Shown here piece after piece: positions 50,902-60,212 of a stretch of DNA of 64,000 bases. The notes under the pieces are model-generated. The model had not been told where the DNA came from and made no database searches. It worked only from the letters and a program-made list of their open reading frames with translations. The stretch spans positions 124,001-188,000 of the forward strand of contig NZ_SACJ01000001.1 in the NCBI RefSeq assembly GCF_004016525.1, written 5' to 3'. The position numbers and the translations under genes are program-made. The stretch is from Flavobacterium sufflavum (GTDB taxonomy: Bacteria; Bacteroidota; Bacteroidia; Flavobacteriales; Flavobacteriaceae). How positions within the stretch are numbered: the stretch's first letter is position 1; each line of letters opens with the position of its first letter.

Positions 50902-53166
50902 ATGAAAAAACAACTCATCTACATATCGCTAATTTGTCTAACAACAATCCCATTATGGAGTCAAAAAACGACTAATGAGAAACAGATGGATATTTTTATC
51001 TCTGGTTTGATGAAAAAAATGACACTTGATGAAAAGCTTAGTCAGCTAAACTTATTAACTCCAAATTCCAATACAGGACCTTTTGCTACTAAAAAATATG
51101 CAGAGAAACTTAAAGATGGTTCTGGAGGAAATGTTTATTCGTTAGTTGGATCACCAAGTGAAGTCAAAGCGAAACTGGAACTTGCCGAAAGCACACGTCT
51201 TAAAATCCCATTGCTTTCAGGCTTAGATATTATTCATGGTTATAAAACTATTTTCCCAATACCTCTAGGTTTGTCATGTTCATGGAATATGCCGCTAATT
51301 GAACAAACAGCAAGAGTTGCTGCTATTGAAGCTTCTGCAGTGGGATATAACTGGACATTTTCACCTATGGTAGACATTAGCCGAGATCCTCGCTGGGGAA
51401 GAGTAATGGAAGGCTCAGGAGAAGATCCATTCCTAGGGGGTAAAATTGCACAAGCTATGGTAAAAGGATATCAGGGCGATGACTTAAAGAACGAAACCTC
51501 CCTGATGGCTTGCATAAAGCATTTCGGAATGTATGGCGCTGCTGAAGCCGGCCGCGATTATAATACTACCGATATGAGTAAATTAACAATGTATCAATTT
51601 TATTTGCCTCCCTATAAAGCAGCAGTAGAGGCAGGAGCAGGCAGCATTATGACCTCATTTAATGAAGTTGAAGGTATTCCCGCCACAGCTAATAAATGGC
51701 TGATTACCGATGTACTGAAAAAACAATGGGGATTTAAAGGGTTCGCGGTAACCGACTTTGCTTCTATACAAGAATTAACAACTCATGGCATTTCAAAGGA
51801 TGATAAACAATCGGCAGAACTAGCAATGAACGCTGGGACTGATATGGATATGGGAAGCGAATTATTTTTTGGATATTTAAAGCAGTCAATACAAGAAGGT
51901 AAAGTTTCCATGGCTGCTATTGATGCTGCATGTCGCAGGGTACTTGAGGCAAAATATAAGCTTGGCTTGTTTACCAACCCTTATAGGAATTTTGATCCTG
52001 AGAAAGCCGATAGAGTAACATTAACAAAAGAGAACAAAGAAATTGCGAAAAAAGCAGCTTTGCGCTCTATGGTGTTGCTTGAAAATAAAAACAATATACT
52101 TCCATTAAAGAAGGACAGCAATATTGCTTTGATTGGTCCATTTGCAAACAATAAGGCCGAAATGTTCAGTATGTGGGTTTTAAAAGGTGATGTCGATAGT
52201 GTAGTAACGATTTACGAAGGAATAAAAAAAGTGAATCCAAATGTTGAGACCGTTATGGGGACTCAAATAACAGACAATGAATATCTACAAAGTTTTGCAG
52301 GTTATCCATATGAAGCTGAGGAACAAGAGAAACTGATAAAAGAGGCTGTGGAACTAGCCAAAAAATCTGATGTTGTTGTTACCGTACTAGGAGAAGCAAA
52401 AGGCATGTCAGGGGAGGCAAAAAACCTTACTAACATTTCAATTCCTAATTGTCAACTTGAATTATTAAAGGCTTTAAAAAACACAGGTAAGCCTATTGTG
52501 TTACTGTTGGCCAATGGCAGACCAATGACAATTGAAAACGCACTTCCATACACAGATGCAATAGTAGAAACTTGGCATTTAGGTACCGAAGCAGGAAGTG
52601 CTGTTGCTGAAGTGTTATTTGGAGACTATAATCCTTCGGGTAAATTGACAATGACTTTTCCCCGCTCAGTAGGTCAAATTCCAATCTATTATAATCATAA
52701 AAACACGGGTAGACCTTATGATGGAGGGCGTAAACGAAATTTCAAATCCAATTACATGGATTCCCCTAATACACCTCTGTATCCTTTCGGTTATGGGTTG
52801 AGTTATACAACATTTACTTATGATAAAGTAATATTGAGTGATACCATTTTGACAGGAAGTAATAAAATATTGAAAGCAAAAGTCAACATAACCAATACAG
52901 GAAAGTACCCTGGAGAAGAAACAGTACAATTGTATTTGAATGACCCAGTAGCTTCTGTTACCCGACCAGTAAAAGAATTGAAGAATTTCAAAAAAATCTT
53001 CTTACAACCCGGGGAAACGAAAGAGGTCAGCTTTGATATCACAACAGAGGACTTAAAATTCTATAATAGTAATTTAATATTAGATTGGGAATCGGGAAGT
53101 TTTACTGTTTTTATAGGTACTAATTCTGACGTAACCAATAATGCAGCATTTGTGTGGAATAAGTAG
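50902..53166 (+). CDS. bglX: GH3 beta-glucosidase, BglX type, exported
   Basis: Retaining exo-beta-glucosidase acting in the periplasm, 754 residues. After the signal (ending PLWSQ) the TIM-barrel domain has KTIFPIPLGLSCSW, DISRDPRWGRVMEGSGEDPF and the nucleophile Asp285 in GFAVTDFAS. The alpha/beta sandwich (about 395-610; TVLGEAKGMSGEA) and the C-terminal Fn3-like domain (about 660-754) follow. The order and length match E. coli BglX. The first-domain sequence is close to the BglX pattern, but members differ between glucosidase and xylosidase activity. The gene is 132 nt after the GH2 gene. Confidence 0.92.
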   Translation: MKKQLIYISLICLTTIPLWSQKTTNEKQMDIFISGLMKKMTLDEKLSQLNLLTPNSNTGPFATKKYAEKLKDGSGGNVYSLVGSPSEVKAKLELAESTRLKIPLLSGLDIIHGYKTIFPIPLGLSCSWNMPLIEQTARVAAIEASAVGYNWTFSPMVDISRDPRWGRVMEGSGEDPFLGGKIAQAMVKGYQGDDLKNETSLMACIKHFGMYGAAEAGRDYNTTDMSKLTMYQFYLPPYKAAVEAGAGSIMTSFNEVEGIPATANKWLITDVLKKQWGFKGFAVTDFASIQELTTHGISKDDKQSAELAMNAGTDMDMGSELFFGYLKQSIQEGKVSMAAIDAACRRVLEAKYKLGLFTNPYRNFDPEKADRVTLTKENKEIAKKAALRSMVLLENKNNILPLKKDSNIALIGPFANNKAEMFSMWVLKGDVDSVVTIYEGIKKVNPNVETVMGTQITDNEYLQSFAGYPYEAEEQEKLIKEAVELAKKSDVVVTVLGEAKGMSGEAKNLTNISIPNCQLELLKALKNTGKPIVLLLANGRPMTIENALPYTDAIVETWHLGTEAGSAVAEVLFGDYNPSGKLTMTFPRSVGQIPIYYNHKNTGRPYDGGRKRNFKSNYMDSPNTPLYPFGYGLSYTTFTYDKVILSDTILTGSNKILKAKVNITNTGKYPGEETVQLYLNDPVASVTRPVKELKNFKKIFLQPGETKEVSFDITTEDLKFYNSNLILDWESGSFTVFIGTNSDVTNNAAFVWNK

Positions 53167-53205
53167 GTTTCTTTTCTAATTGTATCATTGTTAAATAATA
53201 AAAAT

Positions 53206-53991
53206 ATGAAACAACTAATTTTCTTTCTATTGATACTGATTGCTGTGCCCCTATCGGCTCAAAATATATCAGCATTCGAAAAAAAGGTTTATACGGACAA
53301 TTCGCAATCGTTACCCTATCGTATTATGTTTCCTAAGAATTATAATCCGAGCAAAAAATATCCATTGGTTATTTTTCTGCATGGTTCGGGTGAACGTGGT
53401 ACTGATAATGAAAAACAGCTCAAGAATGGTGGTCAATGGTTAGTTGATAACTTACAAAGTAATTATCCTGCCATAGTTATTGCCCCACAATGTCCTGAAA
53501 ATGATTATTGGGTAAACGCAAAACGAGAAGATTTACCTAAAGGTAGCCCTATAAGGTTGAAATTTACCTTTTACAAAGACAGTTTAGCTAATACATCCAT
53601 GAAATTATTGATGGGTTTGACCAAAGAATGGATTAGCTCCGGTAAGGTTAATAAAAAACAGATTTATGTAGGCGGACTATCGATGGGTGGTATGGGTACC
53701 TACGAATTATTGACACGCATGCCTAAAACATTTGCGGCAGCCTTTATTATATGCGGTGCTGTAAATCTCGATTGGTTTACTATACACAACAAAAAGACTC
53801 CATTGTGGTTGTTTCATGGATCAAATGACCATATTGTTTCCGTTGATTATGCACGTAAGGCATATCAGTTACTGAACGATGGAAAACGCGAAATTAAATA
53901 TACCGAATATCCGGGTGTATATCACAATAGTTGGGATTACACCTTTAAAGAACCTAGTGTATTTTCATGGCTTTTTGGTCATAAAAAATAA
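53206..53991 (+). CDS. Exported alpha/beta-hydrolase esterase (PHB/feruloyl-esterase type)
   Basis: A 261-residue hydrolase with a signal peptide (about 1-18, ending LSAQ). The motifs are FLHGSGERGTDNEKQ (oxyanion side), the nucleophile Ser159 in GGLSMGGMG, the acid in FHGSNDHIV and the His in GVYHNSW. This type removes acyl groups such as acetyl or feruloyl from plant polysaccharides, but peptidase-like relatives exist. The open frame begins with TTG at 53188; the ATG at 53206 starts the signal peptide and is preferred. It lies 39 nt after the GH3 gene. Confidence 0.85.
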   Translation: MKQLIFFLLILIAVPLSAQNISAFEKKVYTDNSQSLPYRIMFPKNYNPSKKYPLVIFLHGSGERGTDNEKQLKNGGQWLVDNLQSNYPAIVIAPQCPENDYWVNAKREDLPKGSPIRLKFTFYKDSLANTSMKLLMGLTKEWISSGKVNKKQIYVGGLSMGGMGTYELLTRMPKTFAAAFIICGAVNLDWFTIHNKKTPLWLFHGSNDHIVSVDYARKAYQLLNDGKREIKYTEYPGVYHNSWDYTFKEPSVFSWLFGHKK

Positions 53992-54100
53992 GAAAAACAC
54001 AACCTCATCATCTTTTAAATCAATAGGATTAATATTTTATATCAACAATGAAATTCTCGAAGTTTTGAAAAAAATTAGAGACAAATAACAAAAATAAGTC

Positions 54101-56389
54101 ATGAAAAAAATAACATTAGCAAAATCATGTTTGCTATTCATAGTTTTGACAGCCTGTTGTACTGTTTATTCACAAAAAAACTTACCTCAGTTAGGCAAAA
54201 GTCCTGTTTCTGAAATCGTCAAGGCTATGTCTCTTGAAGAAAAAGCGCAACTTTTAGTGGGTACAAACAAGCGGGTGCCGGGTGAAATCAGTGAGGCTGC
54301 TATAAGAGGACGTGGTGCTGTAGGCTTTACAGGTACTATCTCAAGGTTTGGTATTCCAGGTATAATCATGGCAGATGGACCTGCCGGAGTAAGACTACAA
54401 CCTTATTTTATTGATGATAAAAAAATTTCATATACGCCAACAGCATGGCCAGTAGGAATATCACTTGCTTCGTCATGGGACGTCAACTTATTAAATGAGG
54501 TAGGTATTGCATTTGGAAATGAAGTTAAGGAATACGGTGTTGATATTCTTCTGGCTCCAGGAATGAATATTATACGAAATCCATTAAACGGACGCAATTT
54601 TGAATATTATTCCGAAGATCCTGTAGTATCCGGCTACATTGCATCGGCCTTTGTGAAAGGGGTTCAGTCCAATGGTGTTGGTACTTCTATCAAACATTTT
54701 ATCGCTAATAACCAAGAAGCTAATAGAGATAAAGTAAATGCAAATATCAGTGAAAGAGCTTTGAGAGAAATTTATCTACGAGGTTTTGAAATAGCTGTAA
54801 AAAACGCAAATCCACTTACTGTAATGACCTCATATAATAAAGTTAATGGGCTTTATACGTCTGAAAATCCCGATCTGACAACTACAATACTAAGAAACGA
54901 ATGGGGTTTTAAAAATTTAGTTATGACAGACTGGAACGGAGGAAGTGATGTTGTTGCCCAGATGAAAGCTAGAAATAATATTATTATGCCAGGAAAAACG
55001 AGTCAAATTGAACAAATTATAGCTGCAGTCAATGAGGGCAAACTAGATCTAAAAATCGTTGACAAAAACATAGAAGAAATCCTAAATCTCATTTTGCAAA
55101 CTTCTTCTTTTAAAAAGTACAATTATTCAAATAATCCTGATTTAGTAGGTCATGCCGCTATTGCAAGAAATGCTGCATCTGAATCTATGGTGCTACTTAA
55201 AAACAACTCCAATAAAGCATTACCATTGAATACCGGGACAAAAGTAGCTTTATATGGAGCTGCATCTTATGAGACTATAATTGGTGGATTTGGAAGTGGT
55301 GCCGTACTACCATCTTATAAAATTTCTATCCTTGATGGACTTACCAATGCTGGCTATAGAATAACAGGGAATTTAAAAGAGAGTTATGCTGCCTATAAAG
55401 CCAAAACTTATGCAGCTTCTGCCTACGATCAAATTCCTGAAATGGAAATTTCACAAGATGTTATTAACCAAACAGCTAATGATGCAGATGTAGCAATACT
55501 TACAATTGGCCGTAAATCTGGTGAAGGAGGAGACAGACAAGTCAATAATGATTTTAACCTATTTGATGTAGAAAAAAAGTTAATTAAGAATTTATCCGGA
55601 GCCTTTCATGCTAAAGGAAAAAAAATAGTAGTTATAATTAATGCTGGAAGTGTTATCGAAACAGCTAGCTGGAGAGATTATGCAGATGCTATTTTATTGC
55701 CATGGCAACCTGGAATGGAAGCTGGAAATGCTATTGCTGATGTCATTTCGGGAAAAGTTAATCCATCTGGTAAACTGACTGTAACGTTTCCTATGAAATA
55801 TGAAGATGAACCTTCTTCTACTAATTTTCCAGGAACACCAATTGATAAACCTACAGAGGTAATTTATAAAGAAGGCATTTATGTTGGATATCGTTACTAT
55901 AACTCATTCAAAGCACAAACTGCTTATGAATTTGGATACGGATTGAGTTATACCAATTTTAACTATAGTGGATTAAAACTAAGCACTTCCAAATTTAAGG
56001 ATAAAATAACTGCAACTCTTACTGTCACCAATTCAGGAAAAGTATCAGGTAAGGAAGTGGTGCAGTTGTATTTGACTGCACCTGAAAAAACATTAGAAAA
56101 ACCATCCGAAGAACTTCGCGCTTTTGCCAAAACAAACCTACTTAAACCTGGTGAATCCCAAACTATTTCATTCCAACTAAATCCAAGAGATTTGGCTTCT
56201 TATAACACCGAACAATCTTCGTGGATTGCTGATGGAGGAACCTATACGGTTAAAGTGGGCGCGTCAAGTAGGGATATCAAATTAACCAAAGAATTCAAGT
56301 TGGCTAAAGATATCGAAGTTGAAAAAAACCATAAAGTTTTGACACCCACTATTACCATAAATGAATTAAAAAGAATTAAACAACTATAG
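54101..56389 (+). CDS. Second GH3 beta-glycosidase, exported
   Basis: A 762-residue exported GH3 enzyme of a different branch from the upstream one. The signal is followed by GIPGIIMADGPAGVRLQP, NPLNGRNFEYYSEDP and the nucleophile Asp277 in LVMTDWNGGSD. The alpha/beta sandwich contains TIGRKSGEGGDRQ, whose acidic residue is the likely acid/base. An Fn3-like domain (about 640-740; GKVSGKEVVQLYL) closes it. This is the beta-glucosidase B type, often active on beta-1,2/1,3-glucosides or aryl glycosides. The unit following it contains two SDR enzymes. Confidence 0.92.
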   Translation: MKKITLAKSCLLFIVLTACCTVYSQKNLPQLGKSPVSEIVKAMSLEEKAQLLVGTNKRVPGEISEAAIRGRGAVGFTGTISRFGIPGIIMADGPAGVRLQPYFIDDKKISYTPTAWPVGISLASSWDVNLLNEVGIAFGNEVKEYGVDILLAPGMNIIRNPLNGRNFEYYSEDPVVSGYIASAFVKGVQSNGVGTSIKHFIANNQEANRDKVNANISERALREIYLRGFEIAVKNANPLTVMTSYNKVNGLYTSENPDLTTTILRNEWGFKNLVMTDWNGGSDVVAQMKARNNIIMPGKTSQIEQIIAAVNEGKLDLKIVDKNIEEILNLILQTSSFKKYNYSNNPDLVGHAAIARNAASESMVLLKNNSNKALPLNTGTKVALYGAASYETIIGGFGSGAVLPSYKISILDGLTNAGYRITGNLKESYAAYKAKTYAASAYDQIPEMEISQDVINQTANDADVAILTIGRKSGEGGDRQVNNDFNLFDVEKKLIKNLSGAFHAKGKKIVVIINAGSVIETASWRDYADAILLPWQPGMEAGNAIADVISGKVNPSGKLTVTFPMKYEDEPSSTNFPGTPIDKPTEVIYKEGIYVGYRYYNSFKAQTAYEFGYGLSYTNFNYSGLKLSTSKFKDKITATLTVTNSGKVSGKEVVQLYLTAPEKTLEKPSEELRAFAKTNLLKPGESQTISFQLNPRDLASYNTEQSSWIADGGTYTVKVGASSRDIKLTKEFKLAKDIEVEKNHKVLTPTITINELKRIKQL

Positions 56390-56441
56390 ATTTCGATCTA
56401 TTTTTAACTTAAATAAAACTACAAATCTAAATTTATTGATC

Positions 56442-57206
56442 ATGGAAGGACTAAAGGATAAAGTAATCATTTTTGCTGGTGCTGGTGGAATTGCAGATGG
56501 CACAGCTAAATTTTTGGGTGCCGGTGGTGCCAAAATTGTTGTTGGTGATATTATTTTGGAAAATGCCATGCGTTGTGTTCAGACTGTAAAGGATGCTGGT
56601 GGGGGCGGAATAGCAATTGAGCTTGATATTTCAAATAAGGATAGTGTTAAAAAAATGATAGATGCAGCTGTAGATAAATATGGTAAAATCGATGGATTAT
56701 TTAATGTAGCTGCAAATATTCATCCTGATCAGGTTGCCAAAGATACGGACCCCGTAGATATAGATTTGGAAGTATGGCAGCGTAATATTGACATCAATCT
56801 TACTGGGTATTTATTAACCTGTAAATATGCTATTCCTCATATTATTGCAGCTGGAGGTGGATCAGTGATTAATACCATTTCCGATGCTGTTTATGCTGGC
56901 ATGCCAGACAAGGTTGCCTACTCCGTTACTAAGGCAGGAATTGGAGCACTAACCCGTAATGTTGCCCGCAGATATGGTAAACAAGGAATACGCTGTAATG
57001 CGGTATCTCCAGGACTGGTTCTTACTGAAAGCGGAATGAAAAACTCAGGTCATCTTGTGGATATGGTATTACAAATGATGCCTTCTCCACGTGTAGGAAA
57101 ACCGGAAGATATGGGGTCTATTGTATCATTCCTTCTTTCGGATCTCTCAGAATGGATTACAGGTCAGACTATATGTATCGATGGAGGTGCGGTTATGAGA
57201 ACCTAA
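56442..57206 (+). CDS. SDR oxidoreductase with altered cofactor motif
   Basis: A 254-residue short-chain dehydrogenase. The cofactor loop reads AGAGGIADG in place of the usual TGxxxGIG, and the NNAG motif reads NVAAN. The catalytic Tyr and Lys are intact (AYSVTKAG), with Ser in NTISDA, and the C-terminus has GQTICIDGGAVMRT. Substrate unknown. The start at 56442 (ATG) is preferred to a TTG at 56436. It lies 52 nt after the GH3 gene, so it probably oxidises or reduces a released sugar or aglycone in the cytoplasm. Confidence 0.85.
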   Translation: MEGLKDKVIIFAGAGGIADGTAKFLGAGGAKIVVGDIILENAMRCVQTVKDAGGGGIAIELDISNKDSVKKMIDAAVDKYGKIDGLFNVAANIHPDQVAKDTDPVDIDLEVWQRNIDINLTGYLLTCKYAIPHIIAAGGGSVINTISDAVYAGMPDKVAYSVTKAGIGALTRNVARRYGKQGIRCNAVSPGLVLTESGMKNSGHLVDMVLQMMPSPRVGKPEDMGSIVSFLLSDLSEWITGQTICIDGGAVMRT

Positions 57207-57303
57207 TTTCGACCTAAGAAAAGAACAAAAAAAATTAAAATAAAAAATAGAAACATCCTTTTCGCTGGTAGAGAATGTTAGGTTAACTCCAAAAAAATAA
57301 GAT

Positions 57304-58110
57304 ATGAAAGCACAAAATAAAGTAATAGTTGTCACAGGGGCTGGAAACGGAATAGGAAGGGAACTTTGCTTGTTATTGTTAAACAAACAGGCAAACGTAG
57401 CGGGTATTGATCTTAATGAAAAGGCTCTTGCGGAAACCCAAAAAATTGCAGGAGTGGGGAATGATCGTTTTAAGGGGTATGTTGTAGATATTACAGATAA
57501 AGCAAGAGTGGATGCTTTGCCCGAAGCAGTTGTTAAGCACTTCGGTTTGGTTGACGGATTGATCAATAATGCAGGCATCATTCAGCAATTTATTCCCGTA
57601 AACGAGCTGCCGATGGATCAGATAAATCTGGTGATGAATGTTAATTTCTACGGAACGCTGAATATGATCAAAGCATTTCTTCCGTTTTTGTTAAAAAGAC
57701 CTGAAGCCCATATCGTGAACATTTCAAGTATGGGTGGGTTTATTTCTTTTCCAGGGCAAACCATTTATGGGGCAGCCAAAGCCGCCGTTAAAATCTTTAC
57801 TGAAGGACTCTATGCTGAATTGAGAGATTCAAGTGTAAAAGTTACTGTGGTCCATCCCGGAGCAATTGCAACGAATATAACGGCAAATTCTGGCGTGGAA
57901 AGTCCTACTATGAAGAATGAATCAGTGAAAGGAGGAATGACACTTTCTCCAGCCGCAGCTGCAAAAATTATTATTGGAGGTATGGAGAAAAATAAGTTTA
58001 GGATAACTGTTGGAAAAGACGCAAGATTTTTGGATTTGCTTTATCGTCTTAATCCCAGATTTGCGACCAATTTTATCAGTAAAATGATGAAAAAGACAAT
58101 GAAACATTAG
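57304..58110 (+). CDS. SDR oxidoreductase, membrane-tail-like type
   Basis: A 268-residue short-chain dehydrogenase with the standard cofactor motif TGAGNGIGRE, NNAGI, catalytic SSMGGF and YGAAKAA, and a basic C-terminus (FISKMMKKTMKH). The C-terminal third resembles SDRs acting on hydrophobic or larger alcohols. It is unlike the other SDR in this operon, so the two are not duplicates. It is slightly more GC-rich than its neighbours. It is followed by duplicated terminator-like hairpins. Confidence 0.85.
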   Translation: MKAQNKVIVVTGAGNGIGRELCLLLLNKQANVAGIDLNEKALAETQKIAGVGNDRFKGYVVDITDKARVDALPEAVVKHFGLVDGLINNAGIIQQFIPVNELPMDQINLVMNVNFYGTLNMIKAFLPFLLKRPEAHIVNISSMGGFISFPGQTIYGAAKAAVKIFTEGLYAELRDSSVKVTVVHPGAIATNITANSGVESPTMKNESVKGGMTLSPAAAAKIIIGGMEKNKFRITVGKDARFLDLLYRLNPRFATNFISKMMKKTMKH

Positions 58111-58180
58111 TAAAATATAATAGTTGAGTGAGAAATTTTATAAAATAAAAGTTCAGTTTAATTAATTATGTAGTGATGAA

Positions 58181-58425
58181 AAACAGAAGGCAGTATCGAA
58201 TTATTTTTTTGTTAGTTAATTGGTCTCGATACGCTTCTGTTTTTTTTATATCAATTTATACAAATGATGAATCAGTCAGATTTTTGAAACAAATTAAATT
58301 TTTTTATATAAAACAGAAGGCGGTATCGAATTATTATTTTTTTGGTTAGTTAAGTGGTCTCGATACGCTTCTGTTTTTTTTTTCAATTTATACAAATGAT
58401 GAATCAGCCAGATTTTTGAAACAAA
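58181..58425. repeat. Tandem ~113-bp duplication, each copy with a terminator hairpin
   Basis: Copy 1 begins at 58181 and copy 2 at 58311 (130-bp period). Both open with AAACAGAAGGC, read GTATCGA, then TCGATACGCTTCTGTTTTTT, and end in ATGATGAATCAG and ATTTTTGAAACAAA. Differences are a few bases and small indels. In each copy AAACAGAAG...GTATCGA pairs with TCGATAC...CTTCTGTTT and a T-run follows. Remaining bases of 58111-58616 show no gene. Confidence 0.85.
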
Positions 58426-58616
58426 AACATACTGGAAATCAAAACCAATTAATGATAATTGGAATTCTTGAACTTAAAAAATATAAAAATCCACAGGCCT
58501 ACAATCAATGATTTAGGCAAAAACACTTTCTCTCAAATACTCTCAATTATACTATTATAATTTGGAGTCATATATCCCATTATTAACTTAAAACAATTAA
58601 ATAATCTAAAAAACGA

Positions 58617-60053
58617 ATGACTTCTGAAAATTTGAAAACCCAATGGGGGCAATTTATCCCTTTGGTAACCGTATTCTTCTTTTGGGGATTTGTTGCTGCC
58701 AGTAACGACATATTAATTCCTGTATTTAAAAAAGCATTTGATTTAACCCAAGGTCAAAGCCAATTTGTATCGATTGCTTTTTATATTTCCTATACGGTAG
58801 GTTCCTTAATCTATATGGGAGTTTCTTTATTATTAAAACAAGATTTAGTGAATAAAATAGGTTATAAAAACGGATTGGCATTAGGACTAGTCATATCTGC
58901 TCTAGGAACGTTGTTGTTTTACCCTGCAGCTAATACTGGATCCTATCCACTAATGTTAGCCGGTTTATTTATTGTAGGTTTAGGTTTTTCATTGCAACAA
59001 ACCGTTGCCAATCCTTTAGCTATTGCTTTAGGACCTATAAAAACAGGTTCTCAACGATTGACCCTTGCGGGCGGGATCAACAATTTTGGGACTACCATTG
59101 GCCCCCTAATAGTAAGTTTTGCCATTTTTGGTTCTTCTGCGTCTGGAAATACTGAATTGAGTGTAGAAAGTGTTAAAATCCCTTATTTAGTACTTGGGTT
59201 AGCCTTTTTAGCTGTTGCGTTATTGTTGAAATTCTCTTCCTTGCCTGAACATCCTGAAACAATTGAAGAATCTCCAGCTGATACTGCTTCTTCTAAAAAT
59301 TCGGCTTTATATTACCCACAACTACTCTTAGGGATGCTTGCCATATTTTTATATGTTGGTGTTGAGGTATCTACAGCCAGCAATTTACCTTCTTATATGG
59401 AGAACGAATTGGGATTTGAAATAGGAGCTATTGCCCCTTACATTTCGTTGTATTGGGCGAGTTTGATGATAGGCCGTTGGACGGGAGCTGTAGAAGTTTT
59501 TAGTGATGTTATTAGTATTCAAAAGATTCTGCGGTTTGTTGCCCCCTATTTAGCATTTGCTGTTTTTTTAGTTGTAAATGCAATTGCCAATCATGATTTA
59601 ACTCCTTTCTACATTTATGGATTAATTATTCTCGTATTAATTGCTGCTGATATAGCCAGCAAGGGAAATCCTGCCCGAATGTTGCTTATTTTCTCTAGTT
59701 TAGGAATTGTCGCTCTACTAACTGGAATGGGAACCACCGGAATTGTGAGTGTATATGCTTTCACGAGTGTTGGTTTATTTTGTAGTACTCTTTGGCCTTG
59801 CATTTTTACTCTGGCAGTAAGTGGATTAGGAAAACACACCAGTCAAGGAAGTAGTTTTCTTATTATGATGATTTGTGGTGGTGGTATCATCAGTTGGCTC
59901 CAAGGTTTTGTATCTGAAAATATTGGGATTCAAAAAAGTTATATTGTTGGTGTTTTATGCTTTTCTTATTTAGTTTTTTATGCATGGAAAGTAAGTGGCA
60001 TTTTAAGACGTCAAGGCATCAATTTTGACACCAAAATCAGTGGAGGTCATTAA
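58617..60053 (+). CDS. MFS sugar transporter (FucP/GluP type)
   Basis: Proton-coupled inner-membrane importer, 478 residues with about 12 helices. The motif block FFFWGFVAASNDILIPVFKK, then VGLGFSLQQTVANPLAIALG and INNFGTTIGPLI is that of the fucose/glucose/galactose permease branch. It probably takes up a monosaccharide released by the upstream enzymes, with L-fucose, galactose or glucose all possible. It is the last gene of the island, separated from the SDR genes by the duplicated hairpins, and is followed by a terminator. Confidence 0.93.
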   Translation: MTSENLKTQWGQFIPLVTVFFFWGFVAASNDILIPVFKKAFDLTQGQSQFVSIAFYISYTVGSLIYMGVSLLLKQDLVNKIGYKNGLALGLVISALGTLLFYPAANTGSYPLMLAGLFIVGLGFSLQQTVANPLAIALGPIKTGSQRLTLAGGINNFGTTIGPLIVSFAIFGSSASGNTELSVESVKIPYLVLGLAFLAVALLLKFSSLPEHPETIEESPADTASSKNSALYYPQLLLGMLAIFLYVGVEVSTASNLPSYMENELGFEIGAIAPYISLYWASLMIGRWTGAVEVFSDVISIQKILRFVAPYLAFAVFLVVNAIANHDLTPFYIYGLIILVLIAADIASKGNPARMLLIFSSLGIVALLTGMGTTGIVSVYAFTSVGLFCSTLWPCIFTLAVSGLGKHTSQGSSFLIMMICGGGIISWLQGFVSENIGIQKSYIVGVLCFSYLVFYAWKVSGILRRQGINFDTKISGGH

Positions 60054-60073
60054 GAAAACTTCATATTATACAA

Positions 60074-60103
60074 AAAAAACAGGCTGTAAAAAGCCTGTTT
60101 TTT
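60074..60103. terminator. Terminator after the MFS gene
   Basis: Stem AAAAAACAGGCT (60074-60085) and AGCCTGTTTTTT (60092-60103), 12 bp with a GTAAAA loop, 21 nt after the stop codon. Confidence 0.85.
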
Positions 60104-60111
60104 TATATGTA

Positions 60112-60152
60112 TTATAGGTGGAGGGTCAAAGGTTCGAACCCTTTTTTAGCCT
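60112..60152 (+). other. Possible tRNA 3'-end remnant (integration scar)
   Basis: AAAGG-TTCGAAC-CCTTT (60128-60144) has the exact form of a T-arm: 5-bp stem and a 7-base TTCGAAC loop. TTTAGCC (60145-60151) is in the place of the 3' acceptor strand. No D-arm or anticodon arm lies upstream, so only the 3' end would remain, as at an integration site of a mobile element. GGTTCGAACC is itself a palindrome, so chance is not excluded. The genes beyond it are mobile-element types. Confidence 0.35.
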
Positions 60153-60212
60153 AAGCTCTTGTGGTTTATAAGTTCCTTGCTTCCCACAAAAAAGTAAAGC
60201 TAATTCAACTTA

